A stretch of DNA of 64,000 nt from Massilioclostridium coli (GTDB lineage Bacteria; Bacillota; Clostridia; Oscillospirales; Ruminococcaceae), in the NCBI RefSeq assembly GCF_900095865.1, contig NZ_FMIZ01000004.1, forward strand, positions 1-64,000, given 5' to 3'. The notes under the pieces are model-generated. The model was not told the origin of the DNA. It worked only from the letters and a program-made list of their open reading frames with translations, and did no database searches. Positions 26,646 through 35,563 of the stretch are shown here, piece by piece; the stretch's first letter is position 1; the number at the start of each line of letters is the position of its first letter. The position numbers and the translations under genes are program-made.

Positions 26646-26900
26646 GTGAAAAAAGTGAAATTAACACTAAACCATTTACGGCCGGGACAAACATGTGTTG
26701 TATTGCACATATGGGGAAATAAAGCTTTGCGAAAACGGTTAATCGAAATGGGCATAACTCCAGGAGTACAAATAAAAGTTCATAAATATGCCCCTTTGGG
26801 GGACCCAATGGAACTACATTTACGAGGGTATTCATTGGCTATTGCTCGCTCTGCTGCGATGCAAATACAAGTAAAAATACTTTTTCGTAAAAAAGAATAA
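26646..26900 (+). CDS. feoA: FeoA-domain protein
   Basis: 84 residues with the SH3-like FeoA fold: LNHLRPGQTCVVLHIWGNKALRKRLIEMGITPGVQIKVHKYAPLGDPMELHLRGYSLAIARSAA. The RLIEMGITPG and GDPMELHLRGYSLAIR-like segments are diagnostic. FeoA supports the FeoB ferrous-iron transporter. No feoB or feoC is next to it here, so it is an orphan copy and may act on a distant FeoB. The start is GTG 26646 or GTG 26655; the second is better spaced from TAGGTG. A hairpin terminator about 190 bases downstream is shared with the convergent yqeY. Confidence 0.9.
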   Translation: MKKVKLTLNHLRPGQTCVVLHIWGNKALRKRLIEMGITPGVQIKVHKYAPLGDPMELHLRGYSLAIARSAAMQIQVKILFRKKE

Positions 26901-27223
26901 TTAGTTCTACAATATCAGTTTTCTAGTTCGTCAAACGGGATTTAATTTATATTGTTTAGTGGATAAAAACGTTTTTTAAAAATGAGAATTTTGGTTTGTA
27001 ACATAGAAGTTTTTTGACTAACAATACTTTATCAAATAATATTGAAAATACAGGTTTAGATGTTATGAAATAACGAGCAATACAATAGTACTAAAATAAG
27101 CGCCCCGTTAAAAAATAAATGGAACGCTTATTTTAGGATATTTAACATTTAATCTGTAAAGAATAGAAAAAAGAAAACTACTATTATTGATACATAAGAA
27201 AACTATTTTATCAAAGAAATATA
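26901..27223. other. Convergent gap with a bidirectional terminator
   Basis: About 320 bases between feoA and yqeY. Apart from the hairpin at 27093-27134 I see no gene or structured RNA. Confidence 0.5.
27093..27134. terminator. Bidirectional hairpin terminator between feoA and yqeY
   Basis: AAAATAAGCG / CGCTTATTTT, 10 bp, plus an inner CC/GG, with a 20-base A-rich loop. T-runs at both edges allow use on either strand. Confidence 0.7.
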
Positions 27224-27670
27224 TTATTTTAGGTATTCTCCTACCAAACGATTAACTAGACCACCATCTGCCTTTCCCTTTACCAAAGGCATTAAGTTTT
27301 TCATAATAATACCTTTATCCTTTACGGTAGGTTGGGTAATTCCTAATTGATCTAATACAGATTGAATTACTTGTTTGATCTCTGTTTCATCCATCATTTT
27401 TGGAGCGAACTCATTTAATACTTCCAAACGGTTTTTGCATTCTGTAAGGATATCATCCCGTCCATCTGGAGCATTTTCCATAGTTTCCTGAGTTTGTTTA
27501 ATTTCCTTTAATATAATTGCGTTTTCTTCTTCCTCGGTTAAGTCCTCCCGTTTATCAATATATTTTGCTTTTAGAGCGGATAACAATAAAGATAACGTTT
27601 CTTTTCGATCCATTTCCTTGTTTTTTAAGGCTTGCATCATTGCTTTTCTTACTTCGTCCATTTTACTCAT
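27224..27670 (-). CDS. yqeY: GatB/YqeY domain protein
   Basis: 148 residues, ATG 27670 with AGGAGG 8 bases upstream. The whole length matches the YqeY family: MDEVRKAMMQALKNKEMDRKETLSLLLSALK, then LTEEEENAIILKEIKQTQETME, and the C-terminal VKDKGIIMKNLMPLVKGKADGGLVNRLVGEYL that resembles the tRNA-binding tail of GatB. Its cellular role is unsettled; a link to charged-tRNA handling is inferred from the shared domain. Length is normal. It is the last gene of a minus-strand group but 59 bases from the next. Confidence 0.92.
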   Translation of the reverse strand: MSKMDEVRKAMMQALKNKEMDRKETLSLLLSALKAKYIDKREDLTEEEENAIILKEIKQTQETMENAPDGRDDILTECKNRLEVLNEFAPKMMDETEIKQVIQSVLDQLGITQPTVKDKGIIMKNLMPLVKGKADGGLVNRLVGEYLK

Positions 27671-27728
27671 ATTAAAAACCTCCTACCATTTTAATAGATT
27701 TTAAAATTAAATTTAATATTGTTTTTGA

Positions 27729-27947
27729 CTATGTGATATTATATTTTAACCTTTGTTCAATCCAACGATATTGTCTCTGGAAAAAGATGTATTCTTTTTT
27801 ACAGATAGAACATACAAGCAATGGAAAATCTCCTTGTTTGCAATGAAGCATCCTACCAGTGGGAACCATATTATTTTTGCAACATTCGTACAACATAATA
27901 ACTTTTCCTGGGACATGGGTACGATATGGATGATCTAAGCCTTTCAT
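27729..27947 (-). CDS. Small Cys-rich (zinc-ribbon-like) protein
   Basis: 72 residues from ATG 27947, which has ATAAGGAG 8 bases upstream; the in-frame ATG at 27977 lies inside the neighbouring regulator gene. Cysteines occur as YECCKNN, LHCKQGD and VCSICKKEY, which fit a small metal-binding knuckle. The end is basic and aromatic. I do not recognise a named family. It overlaps no domain of the Crp-type gene, whose TAA stop merges with its ribosome site, so the two are likely co-transcribed. Confidence 0.6.
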   Translation of the reverse strand: MKGLDHPYRTHVPGKVIMLYECCKNNMVPTGRMLHCKQGDFPLLVCSICKKEYIFFQRQYRWIEQRLKYNIT

Positions 27948-27957
27948 AAAAAGCTCC

Positions 27958-28614
27958 TTATGGATGAAAAGAGTCATTTTGCATATAATAATAGTTTCCT
28001 TCTTTTCTAAGAAAGCCGGTTTTTACCAGTTCGCTTAAAGAACGGTATAAACTGGAGCGGGCAATATGAAGAATTTTTGCTAAGGATACCATACTTTGAG
28101 AAAATTGAACTCGCCCTTGGCTATCACAATGCTGCGCACAGTACATAGCTACTTTTTGGTGAGAAGAACCCAATGCAAATCCTGCTATTTTATGGTTAAA
28201 AAACCGAACACCATTAGATAGAAACCGAATATAGTTTTCTGCTATGATATAATATTTTTTCATAATCAAAGCTAATGTTTGTTGGGATAAAAACAATATA
28301 GTAGTAGCTTTTTCCGCCTTAATTTCGTTTACATAATAGCTTTGTTCTTCAAATAAAGTAGTAGCGCCAAATATATTACCTGGTACAATTTGGTTTACTA
28401 GGATTTGTGATGTGCCATTCCCACAAGTTACTTGGGCAGCTCCACATAAAATAATACCAATCGCCTTTCGAAAATGGGACCGAGAATAGATAATTTCTCC
28501 TTTGGCAAATACTTCAGGAGATGGAAAATAAACCAGCAGTTCTTGAAACTCTTCCTTTGATAGTCCTTGAAATAAAAATGACTGCTGTAATATTTGTTGA
28601 TTACAATCTTCCAT
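27958..28614 (-). CDS. Crp/Fnr-family transcriptional regulator
   Basis: 218 residues from ATG 28614, nine bases behind TTAGGA; in-frame ATGs at 28635 and 28623 are alternatives. Residues ~15-130 form a cyclic-nucleotide-type beta-roll (FQGLSKEEFQELLVYF...GEIIYSRSHFRKAIGIILCGAAQVT...VPGNIFGATTLFEE). A long helix follows. A Crp-type helix-turn-helix then lies near 170-205 (QSMVSLAKILHIARSSLYRSLSELVKTGFLRKEG). It lacks the N-terminal cysteine cluster of Fnr. Clostridial members without recognisable ligand residues respond to varied signals, so the effector is unknown. It is followed by the small Cys-rich gene. Confidence 0.85.
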   Translation of the reverse strand: MEDCNQQILQQSFLFQGLSKEEFQELLVYFPSPEVFAKGEIIYSRSHFRKAIGIILCGAAQVTCGNGTSQILVNQIVPGNIFGATTLFEEQSYYVNEIKAEKATTILFLSQQTLALIMKKYYIIAENYIRFLSNGVRFFNHKIAGFALGSSHQKVAMYCAQHCDSQGRVQFSQSMVSLAKILHIARSSLYRSLSELVKTGFLRKEGNYYYMQNDSFHP

Positions 28615-28765
28615 TTTTTTCATTCCTAACAGCATATATTTTCATAAAAATGCTTTCATTAAGATATAAATAGTATACCATATGAACGTTATATAATCAA
28701 TTTGAAATAGATTTGCTTAATAAATAGAAATACAGTATAGAAATCTATACTGTATCATAATTCAT

Positions 28766-30022
28766 TTAATCCTCTGTTTCTATGAAAGAATTATCGTCCA
28801 ATCCACCGCGTTTGATGAATAATTCTCTTACCGCTGTGGAGCAACCTGCCAAATAGATTGCTTTTGTTTTAATCTTACTAATAGAAATTAGGCTGAGCAT
28901 TTCAGAATCTAAATAAGAAGAAAGCTGTTGCCGTAGAAAGTTTACCAAAGCAGAATTTTCAAACATTTTTCCAAAAAATACAATTCTTTCTGGGTCATAC
29001 ATTCGAACAGTGTTAATAATTGCCATTGCAAAATATTTAGCACAATCCGCAATAATATCACAAATTTTTGGGTCACCAAATAAATTTGCCTCATTTAAAA
29101 CACGTTGCCCTGGTGCCTTTGAATCTGGCCCTAAAGCAGCAAATAGTTTAGGGGTGTTTTCAGGAGAGTAGATAGCATCTATTTTTTTAGTCATTGCTTC
29201 CCCTGAAATAATGGTACTTAAACAGCCGTCACATCCACAGAATTTGCAGTGTTGGCCATTTGGATCCACTACTAAATGGCCAAATTGGCATGCGTTATGA
29301 TGGATCCCAAAATAAATGGAGTTGTCAATAATTACAGATGATGTAATATCCTTACGGTAGCGAACAAACACCATATTACGAGGTTTTTTATCTTCTTCGT
29401 AACCAAAATCAATATCAGCTAAAGCAAGAGAGTTTACCAATTCTTCTGCCACAACACGGTATCCTAATATTTCTTCTAACGGCTTTGTCAAAGGAGTAAA
29501 ATCCATCTTTTCTCCTTTTGGAATCACGCCAAGTTCTGTAAAGTGTTGAGTTGGGATACAAAGCCCCATTCCAAGGATTTGATCATTGGTTAAACAACTT
29601 TCCGCTTTAATATCTTTTGCATGGCGTGCAATAGAATCTAGCATCCGTTGTACGTTTAACATATCAGGCAGACGTTCCGAACGTTTACCGAGAACATCTC
29701 CATTAAGGTTAGATAAACCAACACTAATCACACCACGGTCTACCACTACACCAAACACAAATTTATAGTTGGGCGCAATATCAATTAAAACTTTTTTTCG
29801 CCCTCTGGTTGCTTTTTTTCCGTTTGGGTTTGCCTCTCCTTTTTTATATAAAATGCCATTTTCCATCATTTCATTTGTGATAATTGTAACAGCTGCCCGT
29901 GTAAGCTCTAATGAACGAGAGATGTCTATTCTGGAAGTAGGTCCGTGCTGGCGGAGTAATTTAAGAATTTGCATACGGTTACAACGTTTTAGATCTAACT
30001 TGCTAATACCGGACTGTTCCAT
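28766..30022 (-). CDS. ROK-family transcriptional repressor (NagC/XylR type)
   Basis: 418 residues from ATG 30022, nine bases after AAAGGAG (a TTG at 30031 would add three). N-terminal winged helix: CNRMQILKLLRQHGPTSRIDISRSLELTRAAVTIITNEMMENGILYKKG. The ROK sugar-kinase-like fold follows, with the zinc motif CKFCGCDGCLSTIIS around residue 265 and GHLVVD nearby. Such proteins repress sugar-utilisation genes until a sugar or sugar phosphate binds. No sugar gene is adjacent, so the regulon is unknown. The gene stands alone on the minus strand with about 100 bases on its 3' side. Confidence 0.88.
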   Translation of the reverse strand: MEQSGISKLDLKRCNRMQILKLLRQHGPTSRIDISRSLELTRAAVTIITNEMMENGILYKKGEANPNGKKATRGRKKVLIDIAPNYKFVFGVVVDRGVISVGLSNLNGDVLGKRSERLPDMLNVQRMLDSIARHAKDIKAESCLTNDQILGMGLCIPTQHFTELGVIPKGEKMDFTPLTKPLEEILGYRVVAEELVNSLALADIDFGYEEDKKPRNMVFVRYRKDITSSVIIDNSIYFGIHHNACQFGHLVVDPNGQHCKFCGCDGCLSTIISGEAMTKKIDAIYSPENTPKLFAALGPDSKAPGQRVLNEANLFGDPKICDIIADCAKYFAMAIINTVRMYDPERIVFFGKMFENSALVNFLRQQLSSYLDSEMLSLISISKIKTKAIYLAGCSTAVRELFIKRGGLDDNSFIETED

Positions 30023-30242
30023 ATTTATCAACTCCTTTTTTTTACAAAATTACTTATTAATTTTATTTTAACGTATTTTTCTGTTAAAGTCAATGAAAAA
30101 AGTGTTTGTTTTAACTAAAACTATAAATAGAAAGAAAAAATTTTTAAAAAATGCAATAGAAAGGTTTTATTTTGACAAAAAATAAATTTTTTTCATAATT
30201 TTTAACGCATCTGTTAAAAATTATAATCTTTATCAAAATATA

Positions 30243-30271
30243 TTGTTTTTGCTTGCGCAATATGTTAAAAT
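30243..30271 (+). promoter_or_regulatory. Predicted sigma-A promoter of the PII-like gene
   Basis: TTGTTT (30243-30248), 17-base spacer, TAAAAT (30266-30271), 34 bases before the start codon. Confidence 0.5.
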
Positions 30272-30304
30272 GAAAATAAAAGATAGTGTGGGGAGGATTT
30301 GGTA

Positions 30305-30640
30305 ATGAAACTTTTGATTTTAGTATTGAATAATGTTAGTAAATTGGATAATTTAATGGTAGAGTTAGCAAACCAAGGAGTGAAGGGTGCTACTATTATT
30401 AATAGTACTGGTATGGCCCATTCTTTATATAATCATCAGGAAAGTAAATTGATGAACTCTTTGAAAGCTTTGTTGGATCCAGATTTACCAGATAATAAAA
30501 CGATCTTTACCGTGGTGGATGATGAGCAGGAAGCTATTTTTGTGAAAGTAGTAGAGGAAGTAATTGGTGATTTGAGTAAACCTAATACAGGAATTATGTT
30601 TACCCTTCCTATAAGTGATGTAAAAGGATTATCCAAATAA
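30305..30640 (+). CDS. Small PII-like (ferredoxin-fold) protein
   Basis: 111 residues from ATG 30305 behind GGGGAGG. The pattern is beta-alpha-beta-beta-alpha-beta: MKLLILVLNNVSKLDNLMVELANQGVKGATIINSTGMAHSLY, then TIFTVVDDEQEAIFVKVVEEVIGDLSKPNTGIMFTLPISDVKGLSK. The ending GxIF/MFxxPV-type strand and the internal GATII-S-x-GM are as in PII/GlnB-type trimers. It lacks the uridylylated Tyr loop of true GlnB. It is monocistronic with its own promoter and terminator, and no ammonium transporter or glutamine gene is near. Function is unknown; ligand sensing is plausible. Confidence 0.65.
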   Translation: MKLLILVLNNVSKLDNLMVELANQGVKGATIINSTGMAHSLYNHQESKLMNSLKALLDPDLPDNKTIFTVVDDEQEAIFVKVVEEVIGDLSKPNTGIMFTLPISDVKGLSK

Positions 30641-30653
30641 TAACACATAATGA

Positions 30654-30686
30654 GCCACTAGCATGAAAAATGCTGGTGGCTTTTAT
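30654..30686 (+). terminator. Intrinsic terminator of the PII-like gene
   Basis: GCCACTAGCAT / ATGCTGGTGGC (11 bp with one wobble), loop GAAAA, then TTTTATT. The 43-base IS relic starts at the last bases of this tail. Confidence 0.9.
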
Positions 30687-30728
30687 TGTATAAGAAAACC
30701 CCCGGCTATGCCGGGGGATATTTATTTT
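30686..30728 (+). repeat. 43-bp palindromic relic fusing the left and right ends of the IS200 element
   Basis: Bases 30686-30703 equal the IS left end (TTGTATAAGAAAACCCCC, as at 19572). Bases 30703-30728 equal the IS right end (CGGCTATGCCGGGGG plus ATATTTATTTT, as at 20249). Between them is a perfect hairpin CCCCCGGC-tat-GCCGGGGG. It is therefore a minimal, non-autonomous IS end pair (REP/MITE-like) that TnpA could still recognise. Confidence 0.85.
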
Positions 30729-30861
30729 GATTTATTAATTATTAAAATACCTTAAAAAATTGTAGCCTTTATGTTTCTCCAATTTAGATGATCTTAAAGA
30801 TGGATACAAGACATGCCTGCATGTCATTATTTATACTTGACAACGATAAATTTTTTGGATT

Positions 30862-31176
30862 TCATGAAAAAAACCTGATGTGGGAACCAATAAGAGGGAT
30901 GGGCGTTTCGTTTCCAGAAAGGGCATGGCAGATTCCGCAAACTGCAAGGCAAACCCAAATAATAGTCAAACAAACTTGCAACACAAATCCTACAATAAAA
31001 ATCCACGAAACAAAGTAAAGGAATATTTCTACTACAATACCTGATATTAACAGTAAAAAACCTTGATTCGCATGATATCGGCAAAAGGTGGGATGATCAC
31101 CAAACAATAAAGGAAGAAAAAATAAAACCCCACTATAAGCAGTCGCTGACAACAGTTTGTCCTTTTTACAAATCAT
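30862..31176 (-). CDS. Small membrane protein, DUF4870-like
   Basis: 104 residues from ATG 31176, eight bases after GAGG (GTG 31185 is an alternative). It starts CKKDKLLSATAYSGVLFFLPLLFGDHPTFCRYHANQGFLLLI, followed by two further hydrophobic helices and a short polar tail. An early H-x-N-Q-G within a TM region and a total of about three helices are the pattern of DUF4870/Tic20-like membrane proteins of unknown function. It runs parallel to the upstream deacetylase with 26 bases between, so the two may share a transcript. The plus-strand ORF opposite (30788-31018) is a shadow. Confidence 0.65.
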   Translation of the reverse strand: MICKKDKLLSATAYSGVLFFLPLLFGDHPTFCRYHANQGFLLLISGIVVEIFLYFVSWIFIVGFVLQVCLTIIWVCLAVCGICHALSGNETPIPLIGSHIRFFS

Positions 31177-31202
31177 AAGCGCCACCTCATTGTTCTTAAC
31201 TA

Positions 31203-32723
31203 TTATTCTGCTTGGGAATATGTTTTTCCCCCTGTCATTGAGATTCCATACGCTTCAAAAAGTTCGCTCACTGTAACCAACTGGTATTGTTTTGCTAACT
31301 CTGGTATTATTGTATCACATGCATCTGCTGTTGTGCTATAGATATCATGCATCAAAATAATTTGGCCTGGGGCAGCATTTTTTCTAATATGGTCTATCGT
31401 AGCCTGTGCATTTCGTGTTTTCCAATCTCTTGTATCTACAGACCATAGCACTAAAGGCTGAGATAGGGTGGATTTTACAGTATCGTTTACGGCACCTCCT
31501 GGTGGACGTACCAAACGGGGTGACACTCCAGCTATTTCTTTTACAATCTGGTTTGTCTGGTCTACTTGAGATATCATTACTTCTGGTGTCTGTTTGGTAA
31601 GCGTAAGATGATCCATTGTATGGTTTCCAATTTCACATCCCATGTTTACAGCTCGTCGTAATGTATCAGGATATTGTTTTGCTTGTGGTCCCACAACAAA
31701 AAAAGTGGCTTTTGCATTATTTTGTTCTAATAAGGTCAAAATTCTTTCGGTAGAAGATGCTTTCGGACCATCATCAAAGGTTAACGCTAATAGTGGTTTA
31801 CCATTTTTAGTTGGTTGATTAGATGGCGGCTGAGAAGGTGGTGTATCATCCGGTTTTGGTGCTTCTGTTGGCGGTTGGGGCTGCTCAGGCGAAGTACCAG
31901 AACTAGGATTTTCTTCTTTTTGATCTGGTTGTGTTGGAGTGGTTAACCCTGGTTTCATAATATCCTGTAGTTCATTCCAAGGAATTACAGCGGTACAAAT
32001 CCCAATTTCATTCGGAAAAATGGTATTATAATTAAAAATGAATTTACAGTTTTCTTTGGTCAGTACAAATTGAGGGGATTCTGTTAACCAATTCTGAAGC
32101 TGGGGTTTTAGAGGAACATCTTTTAAGTAATTTTGATATTGGTTTTTTCGGGTAAAATATCGTTCCAATTTTGTAGAGAGGGGATCCACAAATTGATTCT
32201 GAAAAATATCTGTTAATCCAACTTTTTGTTTTGTAGAAATTTGATAGGAAACGCCAGTGTATTGTTTTGCGATTTCTTCCCCTTTTACAGACACTGTAGT
32301 AGTAAATAAAATAGAAGCTAATTGATCAGTCGCTTGATAACTTTCATAATCAATAGATAGCACTGGACGTTCGTCAAGATTTTTGGGCTTATTTTGCTTA
32401 TGGTTTTCAATAAAATGATTGACAATGTCATCTACCATTGTGGCAATATCCTGATCTATTTCCTCTTGATTTAATTGCGGATACTGGATATCATATACAT
32501 AGTGGCTGGTACATTCTGTTTTTTCCTGTTTTTCACCAATATCTCGCTGTGGATCTACTTTGTGATATGCAGTATTTTTTAATTGTAAATCGCTTTGTTC
32601 CCTAGTACGTTGATGCAAGACAACTGCCATACAACTGGCAATACTAAATAAAATAATTGCCAAAATTAAGGTTATAATACGGATAAAAAAATTTTTTTTG
32701 TTTTTTTCTGCTCTATTTTTCAT
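31203..32723 (-). CDS. Membrane-anchored polysaccharide deacetylase (CE4), PdaC-like
   Basis: 506 residues from ATG 32723 behind GAAGGTGG; ATG 32756 would add 11 without a good site. One N-terminal membrane helix (FFIRIITLILAIILFSIAS). Residues ~60-265 resemble the DUF4163/DUF3298 sensor-like domains found in B. subtilis PdaC and RsiV. A Pro-rich linker (PEQPQPPTEAPKPDDTPPSQ) leads to the NodB domain. Its motifs are TFDDGP, GNHTMDH, RPPGG, LWSVDTRDW and ILMHD, so the metal site (Asp-His-His) and catalytic base are intact. It removes N-acetyl groups from peptidoglycan or a related wall glycan outside the cell, often giving lysozyme resistance. Confidence 0.9.
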   Translation of the reverse strand: MKNRAEKNKKNFFIRIITLILAIILFSIASCMAVVLHQRTREQSDLQLKNTAYHKVDPQRDIGEKQEKTECTSHYVYDIQYPQLNQEEIDQDIATMVDDIVNHFIENHKQNKPKNLDERPVLSIDYESYQATDQLASILFTTTVSVKGEEIAKQYTGVSYQISTKQKVGLTDIFQNQFVDPLSTKLERYFTRKNQYQNYLKDVPLKPQLQNWLTESPQFVLTKENCKFIFNYNTIFPNEIGICTAVIPWNELQDIMKPGLTTPTQPDQKEENPSSGTSPEQPQPPTEAPKPDDTPPSQPPSNQPTKNGKPLLALTFDDGPKASSTERILTLLEQNNAKATFFVVGPQAKQYPDTLRRAVNMGCEIGNHTMDHLTLTKQTPEVMISQVDQTNQIVKEIAGVSPRLVRPPGGAVNDTVKSTLSQPLVLWSVDTRDWKTRNAQATIDHIRKNAAPGQIILMHDIYSTTADACDTIIPELAKQYQLVTVSELFEAYGISMTGGKTYSQAE

Positions 32724-32756
32724 TATGCCACCTTCTGTCGAATTTTTGCTTGACAT

Positions 32757-33105
32757 GTCAATTTAATTTTAATTATAGTAGCTTATTATAGAAAAACAAT
32801 AGTATTTATTGGATTGAGATGATTTGTAAAAGCTTTGTAATTTTTGAAAAAAACAGTATCATCCTCTGTAACCACCATGTTATTATTCGTTAAAGATTCT
32901 TTACATTTTTTCATGAGTTCATCTAATTTTACAACCCATATTACTTCATAAAAGGCAATAAAACGATACAGTAATTAATAGAGTTTAGATGGAATTCGGA
33001 ACTTAACATGTTAAAATAAGAAAAGGACGGGTTGGAAGGAATTTAAGCATAGATATTGAAAAGATATTATGGTATTTCATCTAGAAAGTACCGCAGTCAA
33101 TATAA
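32757..33105. other. Non-coding gap
   Basis: About 350 bases between the deacetylase start and the terminator of the broken rhamnosidase-like gene. It should contain the deacetylase promoter on the minus strand. I see nothing else. Confidence 0.45.
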
Positions 33106-33143
33106 ATAAAAATCCGTCAGGAGTTTTTCTGACGGATTTTTTA
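33106..33143 (-). terminator. Intrinsic terminator of the rhamnosidase-like pseudogene
   Basis: AAATCCGTCAG / CTGACGGATTTTTT with an 8-base loop. T-runs on both strands. It is 26 bases beyond the minus-strand stop. Confidence 0.88.
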
Positions 33144-33168
33144 TAAGAAAAAGAATTTTAAAGTGATA

Positions 33169-35493
33169 TTACAGTTTTTTTCTGCGTGAGATGACGATGG
33201 CAGTTGCTGTAATTCCGAATAATCCTAATATTCCTAGGATAGGACCAGCATCGCCTGTTTGTGGTGGTTTTGTTCCATCTGGTTGGGATGGAGTTTGGCT
33301 TGGATTTTCAGTAGATGGCTCTGATGGAACAGGAGTTTCAGATGGATTGGATGGGGTAGGTTGTTCTTCATCGTTTACTGTTACTTTGGTGTAAGTATTT
33401 AATGTAACGTCCCCTACCATACCATAGTTGTCCGGGGTAGCTTCGTGAGAATAACCGAGGAAATTCCAATATATATCATATCCCTGGACGATCATACGGT
33501 TTCTTAAACTGCTGGAAACACGCACTTCTAATTGGTTCGAGCCTGGGATAACATATTCTGAAATATCGGTTGACCGGCTGTTCATATTCATCGGTACAGG
33601 TTGCCCATTTACAAACAGGGTAGCGGTTCCACCGCTGAAAGATTCTGCGTTAAATATTAAGCCATTTGTTTGATTAGACCAATCTTCTGGTAAGTCAAAG
33701 GTAGTAGTATAGTAGCCAATCCCTGATACTTTGTCTCCAACTTGTGGGATATCTTTCCATGGAATTAATTCAGTTTCTCCAACGTCAATAGAAACTTTTT
33801 CGGTCGTATAGCTTACTTCAGTTGTCGTATAGCCAAGGCCTCTATCTTCGGTACGGTATTGTTTTTCTCCTGGCTGCCAATCTTCTACAGATAAATTCCA
33901 TTTATCTAATACAATATTCTCTGGTACTTGGATTTCATTGGCCTCAATGGAAGTACCATCACTGTAGTTTACAGTAGATTTTCCTGAGTCGGATACATAA
34001 AGGGTAGTTGATCCATGATCTGTAACTACTTTATCCACATTTTCCGTAGAAACAACAGTTTTAGCGTCCTGACTGTTGGGGTCTAAAGCAAATACCATAA
34101 TGTCACCAGGAGCAAGGTCAATATTTAAGATGGTACGGTTCTGTTGGATAGAGTATTCTGTAACCTCTTCCACTTCACCTGTCCAAGTATTAATCGTATA
34201 TGGTTTATAAACTCCTTCTAAAGAGATTTGCCCCTGATAATTTTCTGTTTGTTCAAACATGTAGTTGTAAACATACAAATAGCTAGCACCGTCATCTTTA
34301 CGTAGTACAGAAAGTAAGTTTTGGTTGGATTCTGTATATTCAGCACGTGGATGTACCCCTAAATTGATTAATGCATCATATGCTTCTGCCTCCGTTTGGA
34401 CAGTTGTAAAACTCTCTAGTTGCTTCATTTGTTCCATTAAAACAGTGAGCTCTTCATCTTTACCGTCGTTTCCTGGTGTACTCAAAGCAGCACCTTGGTT
34501 GTATTTCATTTCGTATGGACGTACATGTTCTTCTGTAGCCCCATCTACAAGTACGACTGGCAAACCGTCTTTTGCCCATTGGTATAATATTTGAGCGCTT
34601 TCATAAGGTAATTCTTCCTGGTAAACTATCAGAGCCTGATATCCAACGCCATCGGCTTGTACTAGTTGGTTGGAACAGGTAATATCTTCGTCCTGCAACA
34701 AGTATGGTGAAAAATAATCGTAGGTATAACCGGCGTTTTGTAGGGTCATATCCTGCCAATAATAAGCTTTATTGGAGCGGAGATTATTTTCTCTAAAATC
34801 TACAGGAGCATGGATAAACATAGCATTATTATAAAAATAATCGGATCTTAAAATTCCTAAATCCATTTGAGGAACGCCAGACATCAAAGCGGTTTGAATC
34901 CTGGTAAGATGTTGGTTAATTGTTGGGAAATCCTAGGATGATGGTTGACGTTTATTAAAACGTTCGGAAAAAATTTCTGTCATTCCTTCATAACCAGGCC
35001 AGGAACAATGCACTTCTGGACCATAAGAAGAGGAATATCCATGTAAAACAGTTTTCTGAATTCCGGAAGCGAATTGTGTATAGTATAACTGGCGGTAATA
35101 ATTATTGTTGCGATAGTAGTTTTCACTATGATAAGCTCCGGTTTCACTGGAATATACTTTGTTATATAAATGGGCGGCGCTAGATTGTCCACGGAAACTG
35201 TCAATTTCTGAGTTAAATTCATAAGATTCTGTTTCTACAAAATCCAATGATTTGACAGGCTGGGAAATATCGAATCTAGCTCCATAGGAGTTTTCTGCCC
35301 GTAATTTCATATCAAAGCCGTGCATCCATTCTCTTAATACGTCCAGACATTCTTCCATGTACAACTCTGTATTGGTTTGATATAAATCGTTCCTTACTTT
35401 TTCACAGAGTTGTTCTTGACCATCCAATTTTAAGGTGTGATAGGGAACAAACGGATGGATTATGGGAGGAAAACGAATTATTCCATAATTTTT
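33169..35493 (-). pseudogene. Broken GH106-like surface rhamnosidase: 5' deleted, one in-frame amber stop
   Basis: Two open pieces in the same frame (35493-34936 and 34932-33169) are split by one TAG at 34933-34935. Both align with the intact protein at 21013-25155. The first piece has YGIIRFPPIIHPFVPY, CLDVLREWMHGFDMKLRAENSYG, VLHGYSSSYGPEVHCSWPGYEGM and ERFNKRQPSS. The second begins DFPTINQH...GVPQMDLGILRSDYFYNN and runs to a galactose-binding-like domain, a Ser/Pro/Thr linker and a PPQTGD sorting signal with membrane helix and RRKKL. About the first 350 residues, including any signal peptide, are missing; homology ends close to the divergent AraC gene. Internal re-starts are unlikely to give a secreted enzyme. 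Confidence 0.85.
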
Positions 35494-35502
35494 TTATTGT
35501 AT

Positions 35503-35532
35503 TTAACAAAAATATGTTTTATATGCTATAAT
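35503..35532 (+). promoter_or_regulatory. Predicted promoter of the AraC-type gene
   Basis: TTAACA (35503-35508), 18-base spacer, TATAAT (35527-35532), 31 bases upstream of the ATG. It lies only a few bases from the truncated end of the rhamnosidase-like pseudogene. Confidence 0.5.
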
Positions 35533-35563
35533 AAAAGAAAATGGCAGGAAAGGAAAAGGGAAC

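Noticed and set aside
30788-31018. 76-residue plus-strand ORF
   Set aside because: Opposite to a membrane protein with a good ribosome site and a family-like pattern; the plus-strand product has no domain features.
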